A DNA stretch of 24,277 nucleotides from JAIMBK01 sp040755975 (GCA_040755975.1 JBFLZY010000046.1:1-24277); one strand, 5' to 3'. Positions 14,882 to 23,510 are shown, counted from the first letter of the stretch. Notes: generated from the letters alone by a model not told the origin. Numbers and translations are program-made.

Positions 14882-16442
14882 CGGCAGCCTCCTGAGCAGT
14901 CAAAGGTATGCTCAAAGACACCCGGGTACCCTTGCCCGCGACGCTTTTCACCCGGAGCGTACCGGACAACAGCTGTGCCCGCTCCTTCATCCCGAGCAGG
15001 CCGACGCGGCCGTCCTTTACGGCCCGCACTTCCTCTTCCCGGGAAAAGCCGCAGCCGTCGTCCAAAAGAGTAACCCGCAGACGGTCCGGAAGGTACGCGA
15101 TGGAAACCAGGACGCTTCCCGCCCGGGCATGTTTTTTTACATTGCGCAGGGCCTCCTGAATAATGCGGAAAACAGCCGCCGCCCGTTCCGGGAGCAGCTC
15201 CCGCTCCGCGCCCGACACCCGCAGGGTTACCTCAATCCCCGTTTCCGCCTGGAATTTCTGCAGGTATTCTTTCAGGGTGGGCAGAAGCCCCAGGAAATCC
15301 AGGCTCAACGGGCGCAGGTCGAAAATCGCCCGGCGCAGTTCCTGCATGCCCCGCTGAAGGTTCTCCCGCATTATCTCCATTTCGGCCCGGACCTGCCCCG
15401 GATCTTTTTCCAAAAGGGCCAAGCAGATTTTAATCCGGTGCAGGGCGCTGGCGATTTCCTGCGCCGCCCCGTCGTGCAGCTCGATCGCCAGCCGCCGGCG
15501 GCTTTTTTCATCCACTTCCATGGTCCGCTTGAGCAGCTGCCTGATCTGCTCCTGGTAACGGGACAGCTTTTTCTGCAGCATCTGGGTTTCCGCCAGCTTT
15601 TCACAGAGGGCCTGGTTTTGTCTGCGCAGGTCTTCCTCCATCTGCTTGATTTCGGTAATGTCGCGAATCACCACGGAAACGTAGCCCGGCTTGCAGTCCA
15701 GGGTGCTCACGCCCGTGTGCATGTATCTTTTTTTTCCGGTTTTCGTAATGCAGGTGTGGATGTAGTGGGTAGGCACCGACGGGTCCCCTTTGGCCCGCCG
15801 CCTGATGTAGTCCATCACCATATCGTGGGATTCGGGGTGCAGGGTGTCCGGCACCTTCAGCTCCAGGCATTCTTCCACGGTTCTCTCCAGGATGTCGGCA
15901 AAGGCCTGGTTTACCTCGACCAGCTTGAAATCCTCGCTCCGGTAGATGAGCATCCCGTCGGAAGAATTTTTCATGACCGTCTTGTATTTTTCCTCGGACT
16001 CGCGCAGCTCCCGCTCCATAATCTTTAACCTGGTAATGTCGGTTATGACGGTCACGCTGCCCTGGTACTCGCCTTTCGGACCCAGGCGGCACGCCGCACT
16101 GATCAGGCAGGGAATGTCGTTTCCGTTCCGGTGGCGCAGGCGGCATTCGTAGTGTCCGGGCAGCCCCTTCCTGCGCCTCTCTATTTCTTTTTGCACAATT
16201 GGAATATCCTGAGGGTAAATAATAAACTGCCAGCCCTGCCCAATTATTTCCTCCGCCCGGTAGCCGAGCATCCGGCACAGCCTCTGGTTGACGAACTCGA
16301 TTTTGCCGTCTTCGTCCAGCACGGTCAGGCCGTCGTTAATGTTGTCGATCAGCATCTGCATAAAGTCCCTGCGCAGCGGGCCTTCTTCGGCCCAGCTTCC
16401 CGCGCAGAGATAATCCCCGCCGGCCACGGACAAAACAACCAC
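14850..16442 (-). CDS. Cytoplasmic PAS-PAS sensor histidine kinase (NarX/DegS type)
   Basis: A 530-residue kinase without transmembrane segments, so it senses an internal signal. PAS 1 is about 26-138 (INDGLTVLDEDGKIEFVNQR) and PAS 2 about 150-264 (NSSDGMLIYRSEDFKLVEVN), each with its PAC tail (TVITDITRLK, VVIRDITEIK). A charged coiled-coil linker spans about 265-310. The HisKA_3 dimer domain has phospho-acceptor H323 (RRRLAIELHDGAAQEIASAL). The HATPase domain has EALRNVKKHA, LLDDGCGF and GLLGMKERA. The listed start is GTG 16442. GTG or TTG codons 4-6 residues further in fit the AAGGGTGG site better, so the exact N-terminus is open. It is the partner of the overlapping response regulator and follows a small TIGR04076-like gene by 30 bp. 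No haem- or flavin-binding motif can be claimed for the PAS domains. Confidence 0.93.
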   Translation of the reverse strand: MVVLSVAGGDYLCAGSWAEEGPLRRDFMQMLIDNINDGLTVLDEDGKIEFVNQRLCRMLGYRAEEIIGQGWQFIIYPQDIPIVQKEIERRRKGLPGHYECRLRHRNGNDIPCLISAACRLGPKGEYQGSVTVITDITRLKIMERELRESEEKYKTVMKNSSDGMLIYRSEDFKLVEVNQAFADILERTVEECLELKVPDTLHPESHDMVMDYIRRRAKGDPSVPTHYIHTCITKTGKKRYMHTGVSTLDCKPGYVSVVIRDITEIKQMEEDLRRQNQALCEKLAETQMLQKKLSRYQEQIRQLLKRTMEVDEKSRRRLAIELHDGAAQEIASALHRIKICLALLEKDPGQVRAEMEIMRENLQRGMQELRRAIFDLRPLSLDFLGLLPTLKEYLQKFQAETGIEVTLRVSGAERELLPERAAAVFRIIQEALRNVKKHARAGSVLVSIAYLPDRLRVTLLDDGCGFSREEEVRAVKDGRVGLLGMKERAQLLSGTLRVKSVAGKGTRVSLSIPLTAQEAADEKDKSAHCR

Positions 16443-16472
16443 CCTTCCGCCCCGTTTCTTTTTAATCCTCTT

Positions 16473-16757
16473 TTATTCTTCTTTTATTCTTCTCAGTTCT
16501 AATTTAACTGCATTTGCCCTGTCCATACACTCGAGCTCCACGGTTTCGGGACCGCCCCACTCCTCCGGGAACCCGCCTCCCATCTGGAGCATGATTATGT
16601 ACGGAAATATGTCGTGGTAAAAAAAGCCGCACAGGCCGCCCGAACTGTACCCGCTGAGCTCGAACCGATCTCCCGCGCGGTGCCCGGCGCTGCACCTGCC
16701 CTTTACCGACTTTACGGTTCCGACCACCCTGTAACCGATCCTGGGATATTCAGACAT
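16473..16757 (-). CDS. Small conserved protein, TIGR04076-like
   Basis: A protein of 94-95 residues of unknown biochemical role. The pattern VVGTVKSVKGRCSAGHRAGD, then FEL, GLCGFFYHDIFPYI and LQMGGGFPEE, matches the small TIGR04076 family as I remember it. Conserved-looking Cys and His residues (C23, H27, C44 and C78, counted from the first Met) hint at metal or Fe-S binding. I take the second of two tandem ATGs (16757), because GGAGGA is then better spaced; the first is at 16760. It lies between the acyl-CoA synthetase (91 bp) and the kinase (30 bp), in the same orientation, and is probably co-transcribed. No function should be assumed. Confidence 0.8.
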   Translation of the reverse strand: MSEYPRIGYRVVGTVKSVKGRCSAGHRAGDRFELSGYSSGGLCGFFYHDIFPYIIMLQMGGGFPEEWGGPETVELECMDRANAVKLELRRIKEE

Positions 16758-16848
16758 CATTCATCCTCCTCCCAAACGTTAACCGGCGGCAATTCCCGCT
16801 CAAAGGCGTTCACCTGCCGTGCTTTGCTTTTTGGACGGAAAACCGGGA

Positions 16849-18489
16849 TTATCCGGCCTGCAATTTGCGCCTTTCTTCTTCCCTCAGCTCCCGGCGCAGG
16901 AGCTTGCCCACCTTCGACTTCGGCAGCATATCCCGGAATTCCACGTACTGCGGGACCTCGTAGGAAGCAATCCTTTCCCAGCACCACCGGATGAGATCGT
17001 ACGCGCTTATCCCTTTGACTCCTTCGCGCAGCACCACAAAAGCCTTGATTCTTTCCCCCACCGCCGGGTCGGGAACCCCGATCACGCAGGCGGCGCCGAC
17101 GGCCGGATGCTCCTGGAGGACGGCCTCGATCCGGGAAGCGGAAATCCGGTACCCTTTGTGCTTGATCATATCCACGGACCTGTCCAGGAAATAGAGCCAG
17201 CCGTTCTCGTCAATCCTGACTACGTCCCCCGTCCTGTACCACAGCTTCCCTTCGAGGGAAACAAAGTAATACGCGGTCTCTTCCGGTTTATTCCAGTATT
17301 CTTTCACCATGTGCTCCGACGAGACCAGCAGCTCTCCGGGCTCCCCGGGAGGAACGGGCTCCAGGCTGCCGGGGTGTACCAGCCTGACCTGCTTGTCGGG
17401 AACGAGCCGGCCCACCGTGCCCGGAGGAAACGGCCCTCCCGCGGGGGTCAGGGAAACCGCCCCGCACGTCTCGGTGGCCCCGTACCCCTGGTAGATGGGC
17501 TTTTTGAACTTTTTCCACCACCGCTGGGCCACCTCCCCGGGCAGAATATCCCCTCCGGAAAAGACGTACTGCAGGGAATCCAGGTTGTAGCAGTCCAGGC
17601 GCTCGTGCTCCAGGATCATCTGGTAGAGAGTGGGTATGCCGAAAAGCGTGGTCGCCCGGTACCTGGCAATATGGTCGAAAATGCCGTCCAGGTTCACCCT
17701 GGGGAGCAGAATGAGGGTATCCGCGGAAAAAAGGGCGCCGATTCCCAGCATCTGACCGAGGATATTGAAAAGGGGAGCCCCCTGGACGACCACGTCCTTC
17801 CCCCGCGGGACGACTTTCTCGCTCGCCTCCCTCTGGACGGCGACACCTTCCAGAAAAAGGGTGCCGGTGATGGGTATTCCTTTGGGAAAGCCCGTCGTGC
17901 CGGCCGTGTAGATTATTTCCGCAACGTTCCCCTCCTGCGGGGCCGGTCCTCCCGGCAGAGGAGGAGGGTTGCTTTTCAGCAGGTCCCGGAAAGTGAAGAC
18001 GTTGTCCGCAATTTTGAACCTGCCCTCCGGAATCTTGTCGTAGATCTTTCCGAACGCCTTTTTCCACCAGGGAAGAAAGTCGCCGACTGTCGTGACGATT
18101 ATTTTTTGCAGCTGCGTCTGAGAAAAGATCCGGTTGACGAATCCGAAATTTGTATCCATGCAGAAAATAACCTTCGCCCCGCTGTCGTTGGCGACGTAGG
18201 CAAGGTCCTGGTACCCGTAAAACGGGGTTACGGGAACGGGCACCGCCCTTATGCGCTGCAGGGCCAGCCAGATGACAACCCACTGGGGGCAGTGGGGGAG
18301 GTAGATGATCCCCCGGTCCTGTTCGCCCACCCCGAGCCGGAACAGCGCGCGGGCGAGACGGTCGACTATTTCGTCCAGCCTCCCGTAAGTGAGCTTCTCG
18401 CCCAGGTAGACGAGGGCCGTCTTGCCGGGAAACTGCCTGGCCACCGCCCGAAAGGCTTCGTCGGGAGAGGAAAAGGCTTCTCTTTCCAA
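16849..18489 (-). CDS. AMP-forming acyl-CoA synthetase/ligase (ANL superfamily)
   Basis: A 546-residue adenylating enzyme that should convert a carboxylic acid, ATP and CoA to acyl-CoA, AMP and PPi. Core motifs are all present: phosphate loop YTAGTTGFPKG at 194-204, YGATETCG at 336-343, YRTGD at 418-422, hinge region DRSVDMIKHKGYRIS at 436-450, and catalytic Lys529 in PKSKVGKLLRREL. The start is TTG 18489, with GAGGTGG about 8 nt upstream. No earlier start has a site. It lies downstream of livF, with a structured 142-bp spacer. Its place beside a Liv transporter, as in aromatic-acid and fatty-acid uptake clusters, suggests it activates the imported acid. The acyl pocket cannot be read reliably, so chain length or aromatic specificity stays open. 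Confidence 0.94.
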   Translation of the reverse strand: MEREAFSSPDEAFRAVARQFPGKTALVYLGEKLTYGRLDEIVDRLARALFRLGVGEQDRGIIYLPHCPQWVVIWLALQRIRAVPVPVTPFYGYQDLAYVANDSGAKVIFCMDTNFGFVNRIFSQTQLQKIIVTTVGDFLPWWKKAFGKIYDKIPEGRFKIADNVFTFRDLLKSNPPPLPGGPAPQEGNVAEIIYTAGTTGFPKGIPITGTLFLEGVAVQREASEKVVPRGKDVVVQGAPLFNILGQMLGIGALFSADTLILLPRVNLDGIFDHIARYRATTLFGIPTLYQMILEHERLDCYNLDSLQYVFSGGDILPGEVAQRWWKKFKKPIYQGYGATETCGAVSLTPAGGPFPPGTVGRLVPDKQVRLVHPGSLEPVPPGEPGELLVSSEHMVKEYWNKPEETAYYFVSLEGKLWYRTGDVVRIDENGWLYFLDRSVDMIKHKGYRISASRIEAVLQEHPAVGAACVIGVPDPAVGERIKAFVVLREGVKGISAYDLIRWCWERIASYEVPQYVEFRDMLPKSKVGKLLRRELREEERRKLQAG

Positions 18490-18544
18490 AATTTTGCCAC
18501 CTCGCTACTGTGGATTCAATTCAGTAAGCATTCATTCAACCTGC

Positions 18545-18623
18545 GGGGCTTGCGTTGTTCAAAGCTTACTCCAGTGCTCCGCGCCGACAGCATCGCGGCC
18601 CGCTCACGGACAACGCAAACCCC
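18545..18623. repeat. Long inverted repeat in the livF/acyl-CoA synthetase spacer
   Basis: Arms GGGGCTTGCGTTGT (18545-18558) and ACAACGCAAACCCC (18610-18623) pair over 14 positions with one mismatch. The 51-nt loop contains a nested CCGCG/CGCGG hairpin. There is no T-run on the minus strand, so this is more likely an mRNA processing or stability structure than a terminator. Confidence 0.55.
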
Positions 18624-18631
18624 CCGCCAAT

Positions 18632-19396
18632 TTAAGCGCTCTTGCCGCCCTCTTCCAGGCCAAAGTAGGCGGCCCTTACTTCCGGGTTGTCCAGCAGTTC
18701 CCGGCCGGTACCGCTTACCACCAGCGTACCGTTTTCGATGATGTACCCCCGGTCGATCACCGGCAGCAGCGGGCGGGCGTACTGTTCGGAGAGCAGAACG
18801 GTAACACCCTGCCGCCTGATTTCTTTTACCGCCCGCACCACTTCTTTCTGGATGGCCGGACTCAAGCCCAAAAGGGGCTCGTCCATGAGCAAAAGCTTCG
18901 GGGAGGCCACCAGCGCCATCCCGATCGCCACCATTTCCTGCTCTCCCCCGCTCAGCATGCCCGCTTTCTTTTTCCGTAATTTCTTCAGGGGAGGGAAAAG
19001 TTCATACACGAACTCCATCTTTTCCCTCACTTCGTTTTTACTGCGCATGTACCCGCCGAGCCTTAGATTTTCTTCCACGCTGTTGTCCCGGAAAACCGGG
19101 TGCCTCTCCCGGCAGAGAACAACTCCTTTTTTCACTCTTTCGCCCGGCCGGGCGAAAGAAATATCTTCACCCCCAAACCTTATTTCCCCGGTTATGGTGA
19201 TCCTCTGGCCTCCCTTTCTCTGCTCCCTCTGCTTTAAATGGAGCGTCAGGCCGGCAATGGTGTTTAAAAGGGTGGATTTACCGGCGCTGTTGGGGCCGAA
19301 AACCCCCACCACCTCGCCGGCCTGCACGCTCAAGCTCAAATCGTTGAGCGCCAGGGCGTTTTCATAAAGAACCGTGAGATTTTTCACTTCCAGCAA
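18632..19396 (-). CDS. livF: Branched-chain amino acid-type ABC transporter ATPase LivF
   Basis: One of the two ATPases driving a Liv-type importer at the inner face of the membrane. It has 254 residues, with Walker A GPNSAGKST at 34-42, signature LSGGEQ at 148-153, Walker B LLLMDEP at 168-174 and D-loop LGLSP. Gln205 (LLSEQYA) replaces the switch His, as is normal for LivF. An insertion of about 17 residues near 52-68 (LHLKQREQRKGGQRITIT) is longer than usual. The Q-loop region reads CRERHPVFRDNSVEENL, where the typical form is PEGR-x-F. The start is TTG 19396, 3 nt after the livG stop, with GAGGTGG inside the end of livG, so translation is coupled. Confidence 0.95.
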   Translation of the reverse strand: MLEVKNLTVLYENALALNDLSLSVQAGEVVGVFGPNSAGKSTLLNTIAGLTLHLKQREQRKGGQRITITGEIRFGGEDISFARPGERVKKGVVLCRERHPVFRDNSVEENLRLGGYMRSKNEVREKMEFVYELFPPLKKLRKKKAGMLSGGEQEMVAIGMALVASPKLLLMDEPLLGLSPAIQKEVVRAVKEIRRQGVTVLLSEQYARPLLPVIDRGYIIENGTLVVSGTGRELLDNPEVRAAYFGLEEGGKSA

Positions 19397-19399
19397 CGC

Positions 19400-20155
19400 T
19401 TACGCCACCTCGCTCCCCAGGTAGGCTTCTTTAACCTCCGGGACATTCATGACTTCCTCGGGCGTTCCTTCGGCAATTTTCCTCCCGAAATTCAACACGA
19501 TAACCCTTTTCACCACCCGGAAGAGTTCCTTTAACCTGTGCTCGACCATGATCAACGTCTTTCCCTCGGCGTTGATCTTCTGCAGGAGGGGAATTATGCC
19601 GGCCACCTCCGACATGGTCATCCCCGAGAAAAGCTCGTCGAGAATGATCAGTTCCGGCTCCAGGGCAAGGCAGCGGGCCAGCTCTAGGCGCTTTAAGTAA
19701 CCGTGCGGAAGAGTGCCGGCCAGCTTGTAGGGAACCAGGGAATCCCTTTCAAAGCCCACTTCCTCCAGGATGTTGATGGCCGTTTCGTTCCGGTTGCCGT
19801 ACTTTTCTCCCATGACTTTTCTCAACCGGCTGGAAAACAGGGGGATGACGAGATTTTTATAAACGGCCAGGTTGTAGAAGGGTCTGGCCATCTGGAAACT
19901 GCGGGCAACCCCCAGGGTAACTACCTTGTGCGGAGGGAAGCCGGTAATCTCCCTGCCCTGAAAGTAAACCCGGCCCGTATCCGGCCTGACAAAACCGGTG
20001 ATCAGGTTGACGAGCGTGCTCTTCCCCGATCCGTTCGGCCCGATGATCCCGAAGGTTTCCCCCGGCCGGATCGTAAAACTGACCCCGTCAACCGCCTTAA
20101 CGCCGCCAAAGCCTTTCGAAAGTTCATCAACTTTTAAAACCGGCTGGTTCTCCAC
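19400..20155 (-). CDS. livG: Branched-chain amino acid-type ABC transporter ATPase LivG
   Basis: Second ATPase of the importer, 251 residues. It has Walker A GPNGSGKST at 39-47, Q-loop Gln88 (ARSFQMARPF), Walker B LIILDE at 169-174 and switch His206 (MVEHRL). The ABC signature at 149-154 is LPHGYL, where LivG proteins usually have LSYGQQ, and Walker B is followed by Leu, not the usual Pro (DEL). The central Gly of the signature is kept, so activity is plausible. The start is GTG 20155, preceded by a GAGGAGG run. It overlaps the 3' end of livM by 29 bp. Confidence 0.94.
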   Translation of the reverse strand: MENQPVLKVDELSKGFGGVKAVDGVSFTIRPGETFGIIGPNGSGKSTLVNLITGFVRPDTGRVYFQGREITGFPPHKVVTLGVARSFQMARPFYNLAVYKNLVIPLFSSRLRKVMGEKYGNRNETAINILEEVGFERDSLVPYKLAGTLPHGYLKRLELARCLALEPELIILDELFSGMTMSEVAGIIPLLQKINAEGKTLIMVEHRLKELFRVVKRVIVLNFGRKIAEGTPEEVMNVPEVKEAYLGSEVA

Positions 20156-21176
20156 TGCCTGCCTCCTCCTCTGCAGGAATCAATCTCTCGAAGTAATGGT
20201 ATTTCCTCTGCAGGTAATTAAATACCCCCACCGGCAGACCCACCACGAAGATCACCAGGATGATTGAATAGATGACTATCCTTAAAGTCCCGAACGCCCG
20301 CAGCGCCTCCGACAGGGGGACGAGAATGAAGGCCCCTACGGCGGCGCCGGCGAAAGACCCCGCCCCTCCCAGGACCACGCTGGTCAGGGGCAGAATTGAA
20401 TAATCCATGGCAAAGGCGGGCATTCCCACAAACTGGTAGTGGTGGGTCAAAAAGGCCCCGGCGAAAGTCGCCGGCAGGGCGGCGATAAAGACGGCCTGGC
20501 TCTTGTACCACTGGACGTTGATCCCGCCCGCCTCCACTGAACGGTCGTTGTCCCGGATGGCCCTCAGGACCAAACCGTAATCGGTGTCGAACATCCTCCG
20601 GAAACCGAACGTGCACCCCAGCGTTACGGCAATTAAAATGTACAGCTCGCCGTAAATTCCCGGCAGGGGGGGCAAAGAGCTCAACCCTTCCGTCCCGCCA
20701 AGGATTTTCGTCGCCTCGATTACCCGCATAAACAAAAGGGGAAGGGCAAAGGTAATCAGGCTGAAGTAAACGCCGCGCAGCCGCAAAACCGGGTACAGCA
20801 GAAGGGTGCAAAAAAGGGCGCCGGCCAGGGTTGCCGCCGGGATGGAGAAAAGCGGCCCCAGGCCCCAGTAGTGACTGAACGACCCTGCAAAATAGCTGCC
20901 CACGCCGAAAAAGAGCGCCTGCCCAAGCGAAATCAGCCCCACCGAAGCCAGGAAGTCCCAGCTGAGGGCAAGAAGGGCGACGATTAAAGTAATGAGCATC
21001 ACTTTTTGCCAGTAAGCGCTCAAAAACAGCGGCAGAGCCAGCAAAACGACGATTGCCGCAAGGCGGGGCAGGGCGAGGTACGCAATCTCTCTCCCGGAAG
21101 AAAGGGCGAAAATGTCGTCCGTCCTTGCCTTGATGCCCCGGTCAATCCTTTCTTTCAGGCGTTTCGCTTTCGCCAT
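20127..21176 (-). CDS. livM: Branched-chain amino acid-type ABC transporter permease LivM
   Basis: Membrane subunit of the Liv importer, 349 residues from ATG 21176. This ATG overlaps the livH stop by one base (TGATG), a standard coupled start. A TTG one codon earlier is less likely. About 35 charged N-terminal residues precede the first helix, then multiple hydrophobic segments follow. LALSWDFLASVGLISLGQALFFGVGSY and GLVLRAIRDNDRSVEAGGIN are typical of LivM (BPD_transp_2), the latter being the loop that contacts the ATPases. The C-terminus ends in a polar Glu/Gly-rich tail. Confidence 0.95.
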   Translation of the reverse strand: MAKAKRLKERIDRGIKARTDDIFALSSGREIAYLALPRLAAIVVLLALPLFLSAYWQKVMLITLIVALLALSWDFLASVGLISLGQALFFGVGSYFAGSFSHYWGLGPLFSIPAATLAGALFCTLLLYPVLRLRGVYFSLITFALPLLFMRVIEATKILGGTEGLSSLPPLPGIYGELYILIAVTLGCTFGFRRMFDTDYGLVLRAIRDNDRSVEAGGINVQWYKSQAVFIAALPATFAGAFLTHHYQFVGMPAFAMDYSILPLTSVVLGGAGSFAGAAVGAFILVPLSEALRAFGTLRIVIYSIILVIFVVGLPVGVFNYLQRKYHYFERLIPAEEEAGSGEPAGFKS

Positions 21177-22057
21177 CAAACCCTCTCCTCCAACTCTTTG
21201 AACTTGCCGAACAGACCCGAGGGCTTAACCGCCAGCACGATCACGATGGCCGCCAGGTAAACCACTTCTACCCAGTGGGTGCTGATGTACGTTCCCGTAA
21301 CGACAACGGCAAAGCCGAGGATCAGGCTGGCCACAATCAGCCCGACCGTGCTTTCCAGACCGCCCATGACCGTTACCGCCAGGGCGATCAGCAGCACGTC
21401 GTACCCGGTATTAATCGAAATCAGGCCCAGCGGGAGGATGGCGAGGGCCGCCACCGCCGCCAGGGCCGATCCCAAAGCCATGCTCAACAGGGCGGCCCAG
21501 TCCGAATCAATCCCCAGGGACAGGGCCGTGTACTCGTCCTGGGCCATCCCCCGAAGGGCCAGGCCGGTCTTCGTGTAGTGGGAAAAGGCCCACAGCAAAA
21601 CGGCGAGCCCGATTCCGACGGCGATGATGATCAGGCGCTGGTAGTCAATGCTTACTCCCAGAATGTTTACGCTCCCTTTAACAAAGGGAGGAAGGCTGAA
21701 CTCGTAGGTGGTAAAACCGCGCCAGCGAAAGAATTCCAGAATGGCCACCCCGATGGCAAAGGTGACGATTACCTCGGATAAAACGATCCCCCGGACGGGC
21801 ACCAGGATAAAACGGTAGATGAGCGCTCCAATAAAACCGATAATAACAATGGAGAAAAGAACGGCCGGCAAAAAGGGTACGTCGAGGTAGCGCATAAGCA
21901 TCCAGGCCGCGTAGCCGGAAAAGAGGTAAAGCCCCCCGTGGGCGAAATTGGCCACCCCGCTCAACCCGAAGGTCAGGCTGAACCCCAAAGAGGTGAGCAT
22001 CAAAATTGCTCCGTTGACCAAACCATAGATGAGGACGCTAGCCAGGTTTCCTTCCAT
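21176..22057 (-). CDS. livH: Branched-chain amino acid-type ABC transporter permease LivH
   Basis: Second membrane subunit, 293 residues from ATG 22057 (MEGNLASVLIYGLVNGAIL). This start is preceded by GGGGGAG about 12 nt upstream. An in-frame TTG at 22078 would add seven residues but would place the ribosome binding site inside the gene. Family signatures are LGFSLTFGLSGVANFAHGGLY near the first helices and KTGLALRGMAQDEYTALSLGI, the cytoplasmic coupling loop. It is followed by livM with a one-base overlap and preceded by livJ across a 151-bp spacer that carries a strong hairpin. Confidence 0.95.
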   Translation of the reverse strand: MEGNLASVLIYGLVNGAILMLTSLGFSLTFGLSGVANFAHGGLYLFSGYAAWMLMRYLDVPFLPAVLFSIVIIGFIGALIYRFILVPVRGIVLSEVIVTFAIGVAILEFFRWRGFTTYEFSLPPFVKGSVNILGVSIDYQRLIIIAVGIGLAVLLWAFSHYTKTGLALRGMAQDEYTALSLGIDSDWAALLSMALGSALAAVAALAILPLGLISINTGYDVLLIALAVTVMGGLESTVGLIVASLILGFAVVVTGTYISTHWVEVVYLAAIVIVLAVKPSGLFGKFKELEERV

Positions 22058-22101
22058 GTTTTCTGACCACTCCCCCAAAGCCGTTAAACTTTAACTATTA
22101 A

Positions 22102-22159
22102 AAAACGGGTTGCCGGGAAGCGGCCCTTTTGATTAGAAAGGAGAAAGGCCGCTTCCGGC
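22102..22159 (-). terminator. Hairpin/attenuator between livJ and livH
   Basis: On the minus strand GCCGGAAGCGGCC (22159-22147) pairs with GGCCGCTTCCCGGC (22125-22112), 13 bp with one bulged G. Six bases later comes TTTTTT (about 22105-22100). The offset T-run suggests a leaky terminator that gives more livJ than livHMGF transcript, a common arrangement for binding-protein genes. Confidence 0.65.
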
Positions 22160-22208
22160 TATCCGCCTCTTCACAACTGTTCAGGGCCTACAAAAATTAA
22201 CAGCGACT

Positions 22209-23510
22209 TTATTTTTTCATATAGGTAGGCAGTTCGATTTTACCTTCCGCAATACCTTCGGGATAGACCGGCACTCTCACCCCCGGAGCCTTCCACTGGT
22301 ATACGGGGGTAATTGCCGCCTCTTTCGGGTCCGTGCCGAAAACTACCTGGTGGTTTTTATTAAACCTGATTTTTCCGATCACGCCGTCTTTATCGGTCTT
22401 TTCCAGTTCGGCCACAATCTTGTCCGGATCCAGGCTGTTTGCCCGCTCAATCGCCTCGGCAAGCACGTAAACGGCGTCGTATGCCGGCCCGACCCCGTGA
22501 GGAGCTATTTTCATCCTCGCTTCTTCACCGTACTTCTTCCCAAAATTCTGATCAAACTCCACCGATTTCGGAACGGCCTTAACAGCTATGGGGCCAAGCT
22601 CGTTTTCAAGATTGACCATTCCTTCAATTTCGCCATTAAAAGTCGACCATGCGGAAGCCGGACCCAGAGGGGCTATGTAGCCGAATATGAGCGCCGGAAC
22701 CTGCATCGACTTGGACTGCTTGATCAGAATGGCCGATTGGGGCATGTCGAAAATGGGGAATATTATCTGCGCCCCTCCCGACTTCGCTTTGGTCAGCGAA
22801 GAGGAAAAGTCGGACGATCCCGTCGGATGGGCGTCCTTTCCAACCACCTCCCAGCCGTTTTCCTGGGCCCACTTGCTCAGTCCGTCAACAGCGGCCCTTG
22901 CCCATAAAACATCCTGATAAACAAAGTATATCTTTTTAAAACCGAACTCCTTTCCGACGTAAGCAAGGGGGTTGGTCATGGCGCTGACAAAGTACGGGGA
23001 ATTTATGCCCATTCTGAACATGTACTTATATTTGTTGTAGTCGCTTTCGATTTTCTTCTCAAACTCCGGGGTCATGGCAATCGTGCAGATGTACGGAACC
23101 TTATATTTGGCAATGAGGTCCATGGAGGCCAGCAGCACTTCCGACCGGAAGGCTCCGACCACGACAGCGGCCGGCTTTTTCTCGGTAATCAATTTTTCCA
23201 GGGCGGCCAGGGCGTCGTTCACGGGAATGCCCGCCTCGTGCTCCCGGGTATCCATGGCGACCACGTCGAGGGGCCGCTTCGTGCCGCCCACCGATACACC
23301 GCCTTTGGCGTTAATTTCTTCAATCGCCATTTTGACCGCCCTTAAACAATCCGCCCCTTCAATGGAACCCAGGGCGGTGGGCATCCCCAGGATGATGGGC
23401 TCCGCCTTTCCTCCCTCTCCCTGCTGCTGGGCGGCTTTCTGCCCGCATCCGGCAGCGGCAAAAAGAGACAGGAGGGCAACCGCCAGAACCGCCAGGATTT
23501 TCTTCTTCAT
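22209..23510 (-). CDS. livJ: Branched-chain amino acid-type ABC transporter substrate-binding lipoprotein LivJ
   Basis: Extracytoplasmic ligand receptor (peripla_BP_6 / LivJ type) for LivHMGF, 433 residues. The signal is MKKKILAVLAVALLSLFAAAGC, with lipidated Cys22, followed by a Gln/Gly-rich linker. The receptor begins PIILGMPTALGSIEGADCLR. It contains AVKMAIEEINAKGGV and VVVGAFRSEVLLASMDLIAK, then a late segment GPAYDAVYVLAEAIERA, all usual family landmarks. ATG 23510 has AGGGAGG 7 nt upstream. It is the first gene of the operon. The linked acyl-CoA synthetase suggests the ligand may be an organic or aromatic acid, not an amino acid, but this is inference. Confidence 0.95.
   Translation of the reverse strand: MKKKILAVLAVALLSLFAAAGCGQKAAQQQGEGGKAEPIILGMPTALGSIEGADCLRAVKMAIEEINAKGGVSVGGTKRPLDVVAMDTREHEAGIPVNDALAALEKLITEKKPAAVVVGAFRSEVLLASMDLIAKYKVPYICTIAMTPEFEKKIESDYNKYKYMFRMGINSPYFVSAMTNPLAYVGKEFGFKKIYFVYQDVLWARAAVDGLSKWAQENGWEVVGKDAHPTGSSDFSSSLTKAKSGGAQIIFPIFDMPQSAILIKQSKSMQVPALIFGYIAPLGPASAWSTFNGEIEGMVNLENELGPIAVKAVPKSVEFDQNFGKKYGEEARMKIAPHGVGPAYDAVYVLAEAIERANSLDPDKIVAELEKTDKDGVIGKIRFNKNHQVVFGTDPKEAAITPVYQWKAPGVRVPVYPEGIAEGKIELPTYMKK

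Noticed and set aside
14859..16028. Plus-strand open frame of 389 codons opposite the histidine kinase
   Set aside because: Antisense shadow of a kinase with recognisable PAS, HisKA_3 and HATPase motifs.
16757..16987. Minus-strand 76-codon frame between the acyl-CoA synthetase and the TIGR04076-like gene
   Set aside because: Most of it overlaps the synthetase C-terminus in another frame, and it has no ribosome binding site or family signature.
18512..18542. Sequence resembling a FadR/TetR-type half-site (TGAATGAATGC, minus strand) before the acyl-CoA synthetase
   Set aside because: Only one half matches the Bacillus FadR-like palindrome, so an operator cannot be supported.
16819..18741. Plus-strand open frame of 640 codons opposite the acyl-CoA synthetase
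   Set aside because: It mirrors a gene with all ANL-superfamily motifs on the minus strand. Its composition (rich in Pro, Gly, Arg, His) is typical of a shadow frame.
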